Source of the DNA: Phorcus lineatus
Taxonomy: Eukaryota > Mollusca > Gastropoda > Trochida > Trochidae
Assembly (NCBI GenBank): GCA_921293015.1
Contig: OV121088.1
Span: 35,336,010-35,400,009 of the forward strand
DNA: 64,000 bases
Reading direction: 5' to 3'
Shown: positions 41,170 to 53,200 of the stretch, in pieces
How positions within the stretch are numbered: position 1 is the first letter of the stretch
Layout: every line of letters begins with the position of its first letter
The notes under the pieces: model-generated
Databases searched by the model: none
What the model was told of the DNA's origin: nothing
Seen by the model: only the letters and a program-made list of their open reading frames with translations
Program-made: the position numbers and the translations under genes

Positions 41170-42160
41170 ATGTTTTATATATAGTTTGTTTTACTATTTC
41201 GTTCATTTAAGATTATCTTGCTTAATATGGTCCACACAACATGTAATGAATTGCAGAGACTACATTTAACGTCTCCATGACATAATCGTTGTTCGTCGCG
41301 CATGAAAACAATGGCCAAGTTTTCTTGCAACTCGCCATCACGGAGGTATTTTCCAAAAGTACCGTAAATATTCTTAGATTTGTTCGGGTAAGAAAAAAAA
41401 TTAGCCAACTCGAAGCTCGCTAAAGCTCGGACTTTATAACAATAATCAACTCAAGACAGATAAACCGTAATTCCTCGCATCTTGTTGATTATTCTTATTT
41501 TATTACTATTTCTTAATTATACTTTCTTATGATACCAATATAAAATCAAGACCTCAAACCATATAGGTATAAAAATTTACCACTACAGTAGAACCAATTT
41601 AAGGTTGAAGTAGCTAAGAATTACACTAAAACATTAAAACAGCTGCAATTGTATCGTTTTTTCACTATAGGCAAGATACCGGTAACGACCATCGTATGGA
41701 TTAAACCTCTTAGTATTTATGCCATCGTGTAAAAAAAATTTGTATCATGTGATTTAGATAAAAGAAATTCAAAAGTTAGGTATAATTATTTGATCGTTTT
41801 AAATAAAACATTTTTCTCACTATATTCGATTTATTGTAAGACATACTTGAATGTATCATAATGGGGGGGGGGGGGGGGGGGGGGGGGAGCAAGGAAGAAA
41901 GAAAGCGGAATCATGAAATGCAAGTGGTCCTATATCAGTTTTCGCTCATTTGTTTTATTCTTTTGCATTTTCGTTGTTTAGCGATACTTTCGAAGGTCGT
42001 GAATTTCACAAAAAGGTGATGTTATTCGGAAAATCATTTTACATATGTGTACCTATAAACAGAAATTTCATCATTGTTATCTCGACTTGCACAGCAATGT
42101 TGGCTACTCATTGGCCAAACGCGGTCACGTACCGTTGGTATATCAAGGTTTAAAAGCCTT
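41170..42160. other. Intergenic, nothing recognised beyond a poly-G run
   Basis: AT-rich with no supportable gene. The poly-G tract at 41863–41887 is the only striking feature. Confidence 0.5.
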
Positions 42161-42164
42161 ACTA

Positions 42165-42345
42165 AAATTCAATAAAATTTAAAGTAATCTTAAAAAATCA
42201 AATTTAAAGAAATTTTAAAACATCAAATCTAAAGAAATTATGAAAAATCAAATTTAAAGAAATTTTTAAAAATCAAATAAAAATAAATTTAAAAAAAATC
42301 AAATTTGAAGAAATTTTAAAAAAAAAATCAAATTTCAGATTTAAA
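42165..42345. repeat. AAATTTAAAGAAATTTTAAAA simple repeat
   Basis: About seven units of 20–30 bases built on AAATCAAATTTAAAGAAAT. Low complexity, non-coding. Confidence 0.85.
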
Positions 42346-42621
42346 AGAAACCCATCTCCACTTGAAATAAGACCCCAGGTCATTGCGACCTACCAGGTAT
42401 CAGGAATGAAGCACTAACTAGAATGAAGATTCGATGCAATTCACCGCGAAGGCTGCGTCCGTTTTCAGTAAGTGACGTACATGTATGTTAATATCAAATG
42501 TATCAAATTGATACCTTTAAAAAAGGTTATATTTTCCTTTGAAATTTATGTCTTGAATTTATATGTCTTATGAAAAACGTTTAACTTTGAACAAAGGATC
42601 TGCAAACACATTTTGACATAC

Positions 42622-43165
42622 AGCTGCATATTAAATTTTTTTTCACATACCACTGTATCTTAGTGCAAATATCATGTAATTTGGGTTTGGTTTCAAGGTT
42701 AATGAAATGTTCAACAGAACTGACAAAGGATCTCCAATGGCCAATGTTTTAACCTATTGTAGGATGGTCTAGTCCCTCGTGCAAAAATTGGAATTTTGGC
42801 ATTATTAAATAGACAGAAGGGGTCACATTTTCAAAATTCCTTTCATTAAATTTTGATTGAAGTACTCTTTTCGAATTTCTGGGAAAATCATATTAACTTA
42901 ATGAAAACGAACAAATGTGACTTGTGTTCAAAGCTGTTGGTCTCTTATAAAGGATTTTGTGGAGAAAAATAAAAAAGACTGTTTTCGAAATTTTTACCCT
43001 TGGTCACTTTCAGTGGCGGATCCAGGATTTTTTTCAAATTATTTCTTATTGACTTGAAACTATATTTGATTTTCAAAAGCGGGGAGGAGCATCAAAGACA
43101 TGCCAAATTCAATGATATTTGCACTACGATACGCAGGTATGTGAACAAACTTTTGATATGCAGCT
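42622..43165. mobile_element. Inverted-repeat element family C, copy 1
   Basis: Left tip AGCTGCATATTAAATTTTTT and right tip GTGAACAAACTTTTGATATG CAGCT form terminal inverted repeats with some decay. The interior shares GACAGAAGGGGTCA, TGACTTGTGTT and CCCTTGGTCACTTT with copy 2. Confidence 0.65.
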
Positions 43166-43383
43166 GTATATGTAAAATAAGTGAAATGTATTATGAGCGT
43201 AACTGGACATTCAACATTATATTATTTTATGCTTTTGGGCAGTATTTTTAAATGAATAAAATGACCTTATGAAAACATAAAAATAATGTTAGGAATTGCA
43301 AGACAATGTAAATCAATCAAAAGAAGCACTTCTAAAACGAACGTACTATGTTCAGCTGGACTGTGTGAATACATTTCCCTACC

Positions 43384-44001
43384 TTAAACGCACTAGTGCA
43401 CGCCAATATTCCGTAAACACAACGAATGCACAGATACTGCATATCTCTCGATATTACTCACTATCCTCACTCAAGTAATCTACCTCGTAAGTTATTTAAC
43501 AAATATTTACGGATTCAGGTAGTAAAGTGGATTTTTAAAGGCCGGAAGTATTTAATGTTACGTTACATTAAATCTGCATGAACTACGATATCGGAAATAT
43601 TAAATTTTGCTCATAACCAGAAAAGCACAAACGGCAGCCGCTATGGTCAATCCAATAACAATGCTAATACTGTGTTATTAAATCGGTTAATTTACAACAT
43701 TGCTTTCATAAAACATATTTCATGATTTGTTCTCAGTTCAGAGTTTAGGTAAATTCAATAGCTGCACACAATACTAGTTCAGCCGTTTCCAAGTGTCAAT
43801 AATGTATCCGTTTTGTGCACAGTTAACCATAGATTTTTATGTCCAAGCCGCTGTCTTAACGTTTTCATTGTTGATTGCAGGTAAATTGTAAAGAATGTTT
43901 AGTATTTCATTGCATCGATAGAAACTTTAAGTGAATTCATAAGTCCTCGAAACCTTAAAATAGCCAATTTAAACCGTAAAAGCGTGCACTAGTGCCTTTA
44001 A
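43384..44001 (+). mobile_element. MITE-like family A, copy 5 (full length)
   Basis: TTAAACGCACTAGTGCACGC at the left, GCGTGCACTAGTGCCTTTAA at the right, each with TTAA. It lies between the two family C copies. Confidence 0.92.
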
Positions 44002-44473
44002 ATGATTAAAATGTGTCAACATTAAAACGACCGCCAGTAGTTATAGCTAAATACTTGATAACCTCTCCTACGACTATCATACGGATGGCCGGGTGGAATA
44101 AGGAGATGATTGCATGACCCTCTGACAAGAATACATTGGCATAAACTAATGCTAATTCGGGAAATTTAACAAAAAAACTTTAAGAAAACGTGCAACTTTT
44201 AAGGATTTTTGAAAAATGAAATAAAATAACGTCATTTCAATTTTCGTGTGACATCTGTTAACTGATTGAAATATGGTAATAGAGTATTCGATGTTTTAAA
44301 TTTGATTTGATTTGAAATTCGATGTGTTGACATGGTAAATAATTCGTTTATTTGTGTACAACGCTAACAGAGGTTTAATTATTGGTGGTAAACACAATGG
44401 ATCGGTGGAGGTATTCTTATATGACGTGTTGTTTGACGCACATTTACATTACTATGAGGAAACTGTACTTTCC

Positions 44474-45104
44474 GCTGCATACCAAAAGTTTGTTCATATA
44501 CTACTGTATCGTAGTGCGAATATCATGTAATCTGAATTTTCTTTGGACGTTAATGAAATAACTTCAGCACATCTGACAATGAATCACCTACTCTCCATGT
44601 GTAGTATAGCCATTTTTAAAGTTTTTAGGGATCGTCTTGTGTCTCATGCCATAATTCGAATTTTGGCATGATGAAATAGACAGAAGGGGTCATGTTTTCG
44701 AAATTATGATTTCCTGAAATTTCGATTAAAATATTCCAATTCCAATCTCTGAGAAAAAAAATCAGCATAATCACATTGACTTAGTGCATGGGAACAAACA
44801 TGACTTGTGTTAAAGAGGTTGATCACTGCAAATGGATTTTGTAGCGAAAAGTGGAAATAAGTGTTTTCGGAACTTTTACCCTTGGTCACTTTAACGATCT
44901 GACAAAACTGTTATGGGTAAATGTTGGTTATGCTATACGATTATGTTAAAGTACAACGAATCTTCAATTCTGTATTGAAAATTCAACATTATCCGTTTTT
45001 TTCCGTAATGCTATGATGCCCCAAAGACATCCCAATTTATATGATATTTGCACTAGGCTAGTACTGGGCTCCACAGTAATGTGAACAAACTTTCGGCATG
45101 CAGC
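44474..45104. mobile_element. Inverted-repeat element family C, copy 2
   Basis: Left tip GCTGCATACCAAAAGTTTGT is the reverse complement, with few changes, of the right tip ACAAACTTTCGGCATGCAGC. About 630 bp, no coding frame. It aligns with copy 1 over most of its length. Confidence 0.7.
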
Positions 45105-45344
45105 TAGCTCTACACTATGTTTAATTCGAACGTCTACCAGTTTTCATCGACCTGTGAATCAATATATCAAAAATGCTTGGCGTAAGAAAATCAGGACTGA
45201 ATGCGTCCACTGGTTGTATTTATCACATTCTTAACCATCTAACTCCTCACTTTGTTGCAGATTCGTCGTGACGAAATAAGTTAAATGTTGATGACGCATG
45301 TTAAAATCAATGCAAATGTCATCAGTACAATATATGACTGTCAT

Positions 45345-45800
45345 AGAGAGACGCAGAGTATGTTTCATTGATTTTCATACAATATGCAGTGTGTTAAATT
45401 CACATCACCTCGTTTAACTTACATCTACATCCCATAAAATGCAAAAAAATAAGATAATTTCTTGTTTCATTGATAATAGAAAATGGCCATATAAATGTTA
45501 AGAAGTTGAAATTCCGGGTTCAAACTAAATATTTATGAGTAAAATGACTTACTTTAAACTACAACCCAAATTTGCCTTCCTGGCTGCTGTAAATACGTTT
45601 TAAAAATTACGTTTGAGTCACTGCCGCGAGCCATTGTGCGGTTTTCAGTAACAATTCATGACTTTAATCTATGTATTTTTACTGAACTGATAGCACGAGG
45701 AGGGTTATTTTCAGAAACATCCACTACTTTTCGAAATGTTAACACCATTTATAAAGTTTGACATTATTTACTGCAGCAACATACTCTGTGCCCCTTTTAA
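45345..45800 (+). mobile_element. MITE-like family B, copy 4
   Basis: Starts AGACGCAGAGTATGTTTCAT and ends AACATACTCTGTGCCCCTTT, with the family interior (TTACGTTTGAGTCACTG, ACACCATTTATAAAGTTTG). Terminal inverted repeats are still clear. Confidence 0.8.
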
Positions 45801-45805
45801 TCCCG

Positions 45806-46050
45806 GATATAATAAGGACAAGTATTAGTTGATATAAGGACAATTATTAGTTGATATCATAAGAAAAAGTATGAGTTGATATCATAAGGAAAATTATTAG
45901 TTGATATCATTAGGATAAATATTAGTTGATATCATAAGGAAAATTATTAGTTGATATCATAAGGAAAATTATTAGTTGATATCATAAAGATGAACATTAG
46001 TTGATATCATGAGGACAAGTATTAGTTGATATCATAAGAAAAAGTATTGG
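45806..46050. repeat. Minisatellite, 24–25-bp unit (AGTTGATATCATAAGGA)
   Basis: About nine units of ATTAGTTGATATCATAAGGA with small variation, beginning directly after family B copy 4. Confidence 0.93.
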
Positions 46051-46699
46051 AGGGATCCATTATTGGTAAATGCATTTAATCCACTATCTACGGTATCGGC
46101 AATATTTTGAGGTATGAAGACCAAAAACAGCAACCTATGAGTAATGAAATAGCAATGTTTATACTGTTAATAAAAATTAAAGTTACAGATATCCCTTAAT
46201 TAAAAAAGTGTATCTTGGTTTTCAGTGAAGAGATCGTGTTATATTCCTAACCTGCACATTTTCACCAACATAATCTGGTGTGTACTTAATAGCGGTTTCT
46301 CTAGTTTTCACATACATATTCAGTTTATTTCATCACACCTCACAAAAAATTAAATGAGTATCAAGTATGAAATAAAAGTAAAACTACTTTTAAAAGTTGT
46401 CCCAATTGCATATCTTCTCAATCTAGTAGCAAGTTTTTTTAAAATTTGATTTTTCAAGTTTGCCCAAATAAACATTTTTTTCAGAGTGTCAAACATCTCA
46501 TTGCTCAACCCGGTGATCCATACTCGTGGCAGTGGTTTTGTGTGAACACCTTTAAATCATTTGAAGTAGGAAAATGAACCAGGGTGCCGTTGCATAAATT
46601 TAAGGTAAAAACTGGAAATGACAATCGCTTATATTTGTGTGCAAAGTATGTCAGAGAAGCTTTTTTGTTACGATGTTCTCTACTTTAATTCCATGCACA

Positions 46700-46838
46700 T
46701 ATTTCTAAAGCCTGTAAATATGTTATGTTTCATTTGTTAGCACCAAACCTGTACGTTTATAAAATCTGTCTTGTACATTTTGTACATGGGCCTGTAGCCT
46801 TTATACTGAATAAATTCTATCTATCTATCTATCTTAGG
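46700..46838 (+). mobile_element. LINE- or SINE-like 3' tail ending in (CTAT)n
   Basis: GTACATGGGCCTGTAGCCTT, then TATACTGAATAAATTCTATC and repeated CTAT, resembles the 3' ends of non-LTR elements that finish in a short microsatellite. No coding remnant remains. Confidence 0.35.
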
Positions 46839-46853
46839 TAACCTTAAATCATT

Positions 46854-47450
46854 ACAGCGACACAGAGTATGGTTAATATTTTTTGGGCTGAAATAAGAGC
46901 CCAAATACCGTCTGTCTTGAGTTCAATTCAAATATTGTCACTAAACTTGCTTCTTCATCTCTAGATACCAACATTAGAATATTTTCTCGATTCTAAATTA
47001 TAGTAGAAACACCGCCTTATAGATGTTATGCATCTGCTATACTTGAAGATGCGTTAATTGATCTACTAAAGACTATCAACATACATTTTCCTCGTACTAA
47101 GTTTCCAGAATAAGGTCTGAGTCACTGTCATAAATTACAACTTAAACCTGTTTATTGTTTCTATTCTTAACTGATCGGCAATAATATGGTGATATTCAGA
47201 AACAACCACTTGTCCATAACATAAACCATTAATAAAGTTTGACATATTTGACTCCAACAACATACATAGTCTGTAGGCCAGACCCTGAAATACGGTAGAA
47301 GCCTTAGCAAGTCTATAGAAAGGCTTTAGAGCTTGATTTCAGTCTCCTTTTCATTTCATTTAACATTTTTGAAAATTTTTCGATTAACTGATGCATTTTT
47401 CATTTCAAGGTCCAAATGGTTAGAATGCAACATACTCCGTGGCCCTTAAA
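46854..47450 (+). mobile_element. MITE-like family B, copy 5 (with extra sequence near the right end)
   Basis: Starts GCGACACAGAGTATGGTTAA and follows the family to about 47275. A second right-tip-like string, AACATACTCCGTGGCCCTTA, lies at about 47428–47447, so the end may carry an insertion of about 150 bp. Confidence 0.65.
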
Positions 47451-47455
47451 GGCAC

Positions 47456-48470
47456 TCTGAGTGCAATGTTAAAGGATGTCACTCAGGTCAACCTACATGT
47501 CAGTTTACTTTATGTAGCGACCCCAAGCATATACATGTAAGCTTTTATTCCTCCAGAGGAGAGTGCAGAAGAATGCGATATATTTAAGAGATAATTACAT
47601 TAGGATGATGTGTGAGACGCGTAGGGAGTTCATGCAATACAGATCGCGTAGATTCCTTTAACAATAGTCATTGCATATAACTCGGCCTCCTCGTCAAGGA
47701 TTGACACTGGGGGACGGCAGGACAGCAAGCTGCACACCACACAACATTTTGCACCATTAACAAAAAGAAAAAGAAAATGCATTGCCAAGTTTGCAAAGTG
47801 ACACTTTGTTGAACTGGATAAAATGCCATGCGTCTTTTCCTTGTAACAATGCATATGTATCAAATTAATTATCAATTTAATTGGATAAAACACGGGGTTT
47901 TGAGATTCCTTTGTACCATTGAACGTGTTAAATTCTCTTTAAACATTCTAAAATACACATTCCTTGATAAGCGTTGAGCAATTAAAAAAAGGTTTTGAAA
48001 CATTGTAAATACAATATGACATTTATTCGATTTTCTATTTTCTATTTCTTAGATCCTCCTCCACAAGGCAACGACAGTCTGAGCTCAATTCTTTCTGGCG
48101 GGGCCGTATTTTTAAAAATTCTTAGATTTTTACAGGAAACCTTTCTCGAACCCTTGGTTTTACACTTAATTTAACACTTAAGCATTCGTGTATACATTTT
48201 CTTAGAGTGACGTTTAGCCTATATCGAATTTCATTCCCTTAATAAATCTCAAACTGTCACTATTTTAACTACTTAAAAACTTCTGAGGAGAACTATTTGG
48301 GGCTCCTTATTTTTACGTTAGCAACTTGAGAGTAAATCCAAAACATAAACTTTCTTACACTTAAGACTCAATGTAAGTTTTATATCGGAGAGTATTCATA
48401 TGAAATTCTTTTTAAAAAATCATCAACTCTTAGAATTTTTAATACGGGCACTGAGCGTCAAGCAAGGATG
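47456..48470. other. Intergenic, nothing recognised
   Basis: No supportable gene. The short minus-strand frame near 47630–47893 has no family resemblance and no splice context. Confidence 0.5.
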
Positions 48471-48474
48471 CGAC

Positions 48475-48560
48475 ACTAATCACTCTGCATGGAATCGAAC
48501 CTAAGAAATCGACTACTGAGTGCTTGCTTTACCGACAGAGTTACAACAGAGAATTCTCGC
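48475..48560 (-). other. tRNA-like sequence, degenerate or SINE-derived
   Basis: On the minus strand, ACTCTGTCGGTAAAGC resembles a tRNA D arm with an A box. About 30 bases later GGTTCGATTCC is a B box. Acceptor and anticodon stems do not pair well, so this is a tRNA-derived repeat or pseudogene rather than a working tRNA. Both strands are open here for about 85 codons, with no recognised product. Confidence 0.4.
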
Positions 48561-48746
48561 CGGGGATGGGCTGTCTTGTTTTTGTCACTGGTATCCAGCA
48601 CCTTGGTCGCGTGTAAGTCCATGATGCACGCTTTTTCAACACAATTGACGCTGGTGATCACCGTGGGGTCTCGGATGACGACTTGGGAACCGGAAGTGAA
48701 GGAGTTGAAGACACGCAGAAACAAGTTCCGCGGTAAATACAAATGA

Positions 48747-49890
48747 CTTCAGTAATTGGTTGTTTTGTTTCATCCGAGTTCTTTGTTGTGCCCACAACGC
48801 AGTTTGTCGCTTGTGTGCACTTAGTTAATTTCAGATGTAATTAAAATGCTCCTTGGAGCTTTTTGAGAAATAATTTCTTCCGATGAGCTTCCAACAGGAA
48901 ATTCTTCACAGAGTATTTGTGATAATTAGTTTGTGATCGTTTCCCGGTCTTAGTCACACATAAGTTGTTGATTATGGAAACCGACAAGATGATGAAGATA
49001 TGCCACAAATGGTTGTGATGGAGACGACAAAGGCGATAATGATTGTAATATTTTTGGTGCTGTTGCTAAAGACGACGTCGACTGTTTTTAAAAGTTGAAA
49101 TCAGTTTATGTTCAATTGAAAATTTATGAATAATGTAAATTTTTAAAGAAAATGTTTCCTTATAAACACTTGATATACGACTTTTATCTTCTGTAGGACT
49201 ATTTTGATTTTTAAAATATCCGTATCTCAGACTAGAACCACTTAAACCAACTTTTATATTCACTTGTCATCTGGGAGTTGATTTGATGGAAATTCATGGA
49301 TAAGCAACTACAGACGCTTGTTTTACATCGCCACTAGAATCTATGTTAAAAACGTCGTTTGCATATAAATTAGAAATTGCTTATCCAAAAATTGTCCTTA
49401 CTGGTTTTTAACAGTGCTCAATTAGACGGATAAATCATTTTCCTTCAAACACGTCTCATGATATTGCAGGCTTAAACCGTCGCTGTTTTTAAGCAAATCT
49501 TGAACTATAGGCAAACTTAACAATATCTCTGTTCAAAACCAGAATGAACATGTTCCAACCTGGAAGGACGATGAGAAAGGTGGTATGAAATAAAGTAATT
49601 TGTCTTCATCTTCAAAAACAGGACTCCCAGGACATTGATCTATTAATACTTAGTATCTTGAATGAACATTCGCTCCAAAAAGTTTTATATATGAGAAATA
49701 TTTATTATAATAATAATAGAAAACACTTTAAACAGAAAATATATCTTATCTCAATTATTCATACGGTATATTTTGAAAAGTGTTATTTTTTGTACTTATA
49801 TGTAAATATTTAATGGAAAAGCAACTATCTTGATCAACTCCTACGATTCAACACATCTCGATCAATACAAGACAAGCTATCTCTCCCTCT
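48747..49890. other. Intergenic, nothing recognised
   Basis: AT-rich, stops in all frames, no repeat that I can match elsewhere in the window. Confidence 0.5.
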
Positions 49891-49894
49891 CTCA

Positions 49895-50225
49895 CAGTGG
49901 AAACATTGTCATTTACGATCTCTCATCTTTACAAAGGAAAGACCCTGCTGACAAACTCTTCACATCGCGCCGTTAATGAGCGATACCTAAGTGATGGGGG
50001 CAGAGCTAAGTCGAGGAGACGTACACGTGACCGCTACGGGAGGAGTCGCTTTTGCCCGAGGGTGGAAAGCGATGCACAGAGATGTGGCAGGCTTCTCTCA
50101 ATCCTCGACGCTCTCAAGGCTGCTTCTCCCGCCCCCCGTTCCGATCCACAATACAACATTTTGGTGTCCGATTCGAGAGGCGATAATTGGTTTGACGGGA
50201 ATTGATTCATCCATGACCATTTCAT
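49895..50225. promoter_or_regulatory. GC-richer island about 6 kb upstream of glass
   Basis: A sharp rise in GC and CpG content within AT-rich DNA, containing CACGTG (E-box) and GGCGATAATTGG. Frames are open on both strands (up to 102 codons) but resemble no protein. A CAG acceptor-like site is at about 49895. It may be a distal regulatory element or an unrecognised exon. Confidence 0.3.
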
Positions 50226-53200
50226 GATCTCTATTCAGTGGGACACCCACTTGAAAGTCTATTTCCACAAACAATATGCTATTTCATTTGGTAAAATTGA
50301 AGGACTTCTCTTCAATGAGCTACAGACTTGAGAAAAGTCTTTGCAATAAAATAGGTTATTTCATTTGACAAACTTTAGGACAAATCTAAAGTAAATGTTT
50401 TTCAGGAGAAATTGACTTGAGTAATGTGTTTCTGCTTATGAGATAATTCTATTCGAATAAGTTATAAACTTATTTAAGAGCGAAATGTATTTCCCCCAAA
50501 TAGATTATTTCATTTGGCAGAAAAATAAGATTTGAAAAAGGAATTGAGAAAAAAATTCTCAATGTAAAATGTTTTTCTGTTTCTTCAAATTGTGATGACC
50601 ACGAGGTATTCATGAATAGAGTATTATTTTAAAAGTCTGAACAAATTTATGTGCTTTTTAATTATCTTCTGACTTTTTATATGCTTACCAAAATGTTTTC
50701 CTAGTTATTTTTAGTTTTCTCTAAACTACATTATTCTACAAAACATTTACTCCATATGCTTTTGTCTTTGAACTATTTTATATTAACAATATGCAGTGTT
50801 TCATCATTCGATAGGACAGCTTCAACATATTTCGTTATTTTGTTTTAAATCATTAATAAACTTGCTCTATGCAATATGCTGTTTCATTCGATGTGACAAA
50901 ACAATTGCGATAATGCAATAAGCAGTTGAAACATTTAATCCTTTAAAAACTAAATTGTTTTTGAGAATTTAAGAAAAAATGAGACGAATATTCTAGATTC
51001 CATGACGTTTTAAGTTTTTTGAAAGACCTTAAAAGTTATCAACAAACAACCTATTTTATCTTATCATACTATGACGTCAATGACGTTTGTGAGTAATAAA
51101 AGTGTTTTACCAATAGATATAGACACACTTTGTGAAGCATTTCGATTGTGGAAATTGTAGTTTAATCCGGTATACTGCTTTTAAAGACCTCAATCTAGAT
51201 ATGAATTTATTTTAAAAACATAGATATTTTAAAAGAAAAAATTAGAGAAGTTAGGAAGAAATATATTAATTTATTTACAATGTCTCAACTCGTCAACAAT
51301 CCCTCAAAACTAAATCTAAATAAAAAGATAACCATGTCAACTCAAATCTTTCATTTTACCTTTCAGTACATTTGATAACACGATGAATCCTTTGCATTAT
51401 AACGCGTCGTACAACATGTGGTATACATTATACATAAACTTTTACCTCAGGGTGCCTTATACATTGTAAGACTCTTGAAAATAAAATGTTTTTTCGCATT
51501 GTTTAATACTAAAATTGAATATGTATATTTTTGTAAAATTATGTTTTCATGGTTTATGTTTAAAATATTCCTAAAAATAAAAGACTGAAGATGAATCTTT
51601 GCATATCGATTCATTACCAACCGGTTTCACATAAATGTGATCATCAAGGTATAATACATGTTGTTGCTACGAATGTAGCGTTAACAATATATCTTCTATG
51701 CAATTGAAAGTGACCTAAAACATATTATAGAATGTGTCACAAGAGAAAGGATATAACGTGTTTGGTAACTATACACTGGGGACATCTACGTATCTTTTTA
51801 TATATAATATTGCAATAAATAACCTCTCTGGAAAACAATTAGGCATGCATAGAATGAAGACAATGTAATTTTGCTTTATTATGGAGGATTGTATTCATAT
51901 TACAATATATAAGCATTATAACATTAGATACTACTTGTATGAAATAAATTAGAAATACAAAAGACAATTTTAATAGAGCATGTTAATGACAACGAAAATA
52001 CGGCATTTAACTTCTTCAGTTGCTGAGTAAATTTCGTGACTTCTTTTATTCACAAAATGCCTCTCACAGAAGCTGATCATAATCCGTGAGTAAGGTTGAT
52101 ATAGGCGGTTATACACCCGCGCAATTTTCACACCATGTACAACATTGCATCGAAATTAATATACTTGGCGTCGTATAATCATTTTCTATAATACCTTATT
52201 CACTTTATCATGCATTTTATAGTATCAATAATACTATAAACACCGAAATTATAATTTATATTGAATTTGTTAGCATGTTCTCACGTGCAATATATACCAA
52301 CTTACACCTAAGATAATTTGTCAAAGTTAAATCAATGTGATACGAAGATAGGAGCAGCTGATAAATGATCAAATCATAGGCTTGATAGGGAAATTTAAAT
52401 AAAAATGTATTTTAAATAGCTGCACAAAATTATTATCCCAAATATCGCATACTACAATGGTATGGTGATTTCGTTTAAAAATGTATCTGTCTTTGTAGCT
52501 AGTGAACGTACAGTCAGCGCAAATTCTTCTGTTTTCTCCATTTCTATCGAAGTCTACGCCGTTTTCAACTCAAGCTTCAGTTTATGACAAACATTTTGAC
52601 CTTCCTCTTATTGTATTAAAAGCATACTTGATGAAAACGTCAACGGGGGAACTTACTATTATTAACGTATAAGTATTTCTTCTTTCTAAATATGCATTAC
52701 ACAGTGACGAATCGTTTTCTTACATTATGTCTATACTGTCTCTGGTGCACAGTATCTGTGTTGAAATAAATAAACATAAATATCTATTTATATATGTTTA
52801 TATACATTGTGTTATTATCTATTAAAGACAAACTATCCCTATTTTAATTTATTTCAATAATGAAACTCCCCCCCCCCCCCTCCCTAATTTTATCATCTCG
52901 TTTCCGTATTCGTATATATCTAACAGACGTAAACTAGAAACATTTTATAGAATATGTATTTGCAGTGATAAAAGATAGGGTTATTTGACATGACTATCGA
53001 GTACCCTTACTACTAGTATCATAACCAGTGAATGAGAAAAGTTCCTGCCCGCAAGCGAAATGTTTGACAGCGTCAGAGGGGTTAGTTAAATGGTCAAGGA
53101 GCCTATTACAATTTGAAAATATACAAAAAACTTGATTAAAGTGACAGAACTGGTTGCTTTTCTCTTACACATCCTTGCTGTTTGTGTAGACACAAAATCA

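Noticed and set aside
45806-46050. Evenly spaced 24-base repeats as a CRISPR array
   Set aside because: Head-to-tail minisatellite with no spacers.
48476-48746. Paired 85–88-codon frames on both strands
   Set aside because: No recognisable protein and no splice context. They overlap a tRNA-like repeat and are more likely chance.
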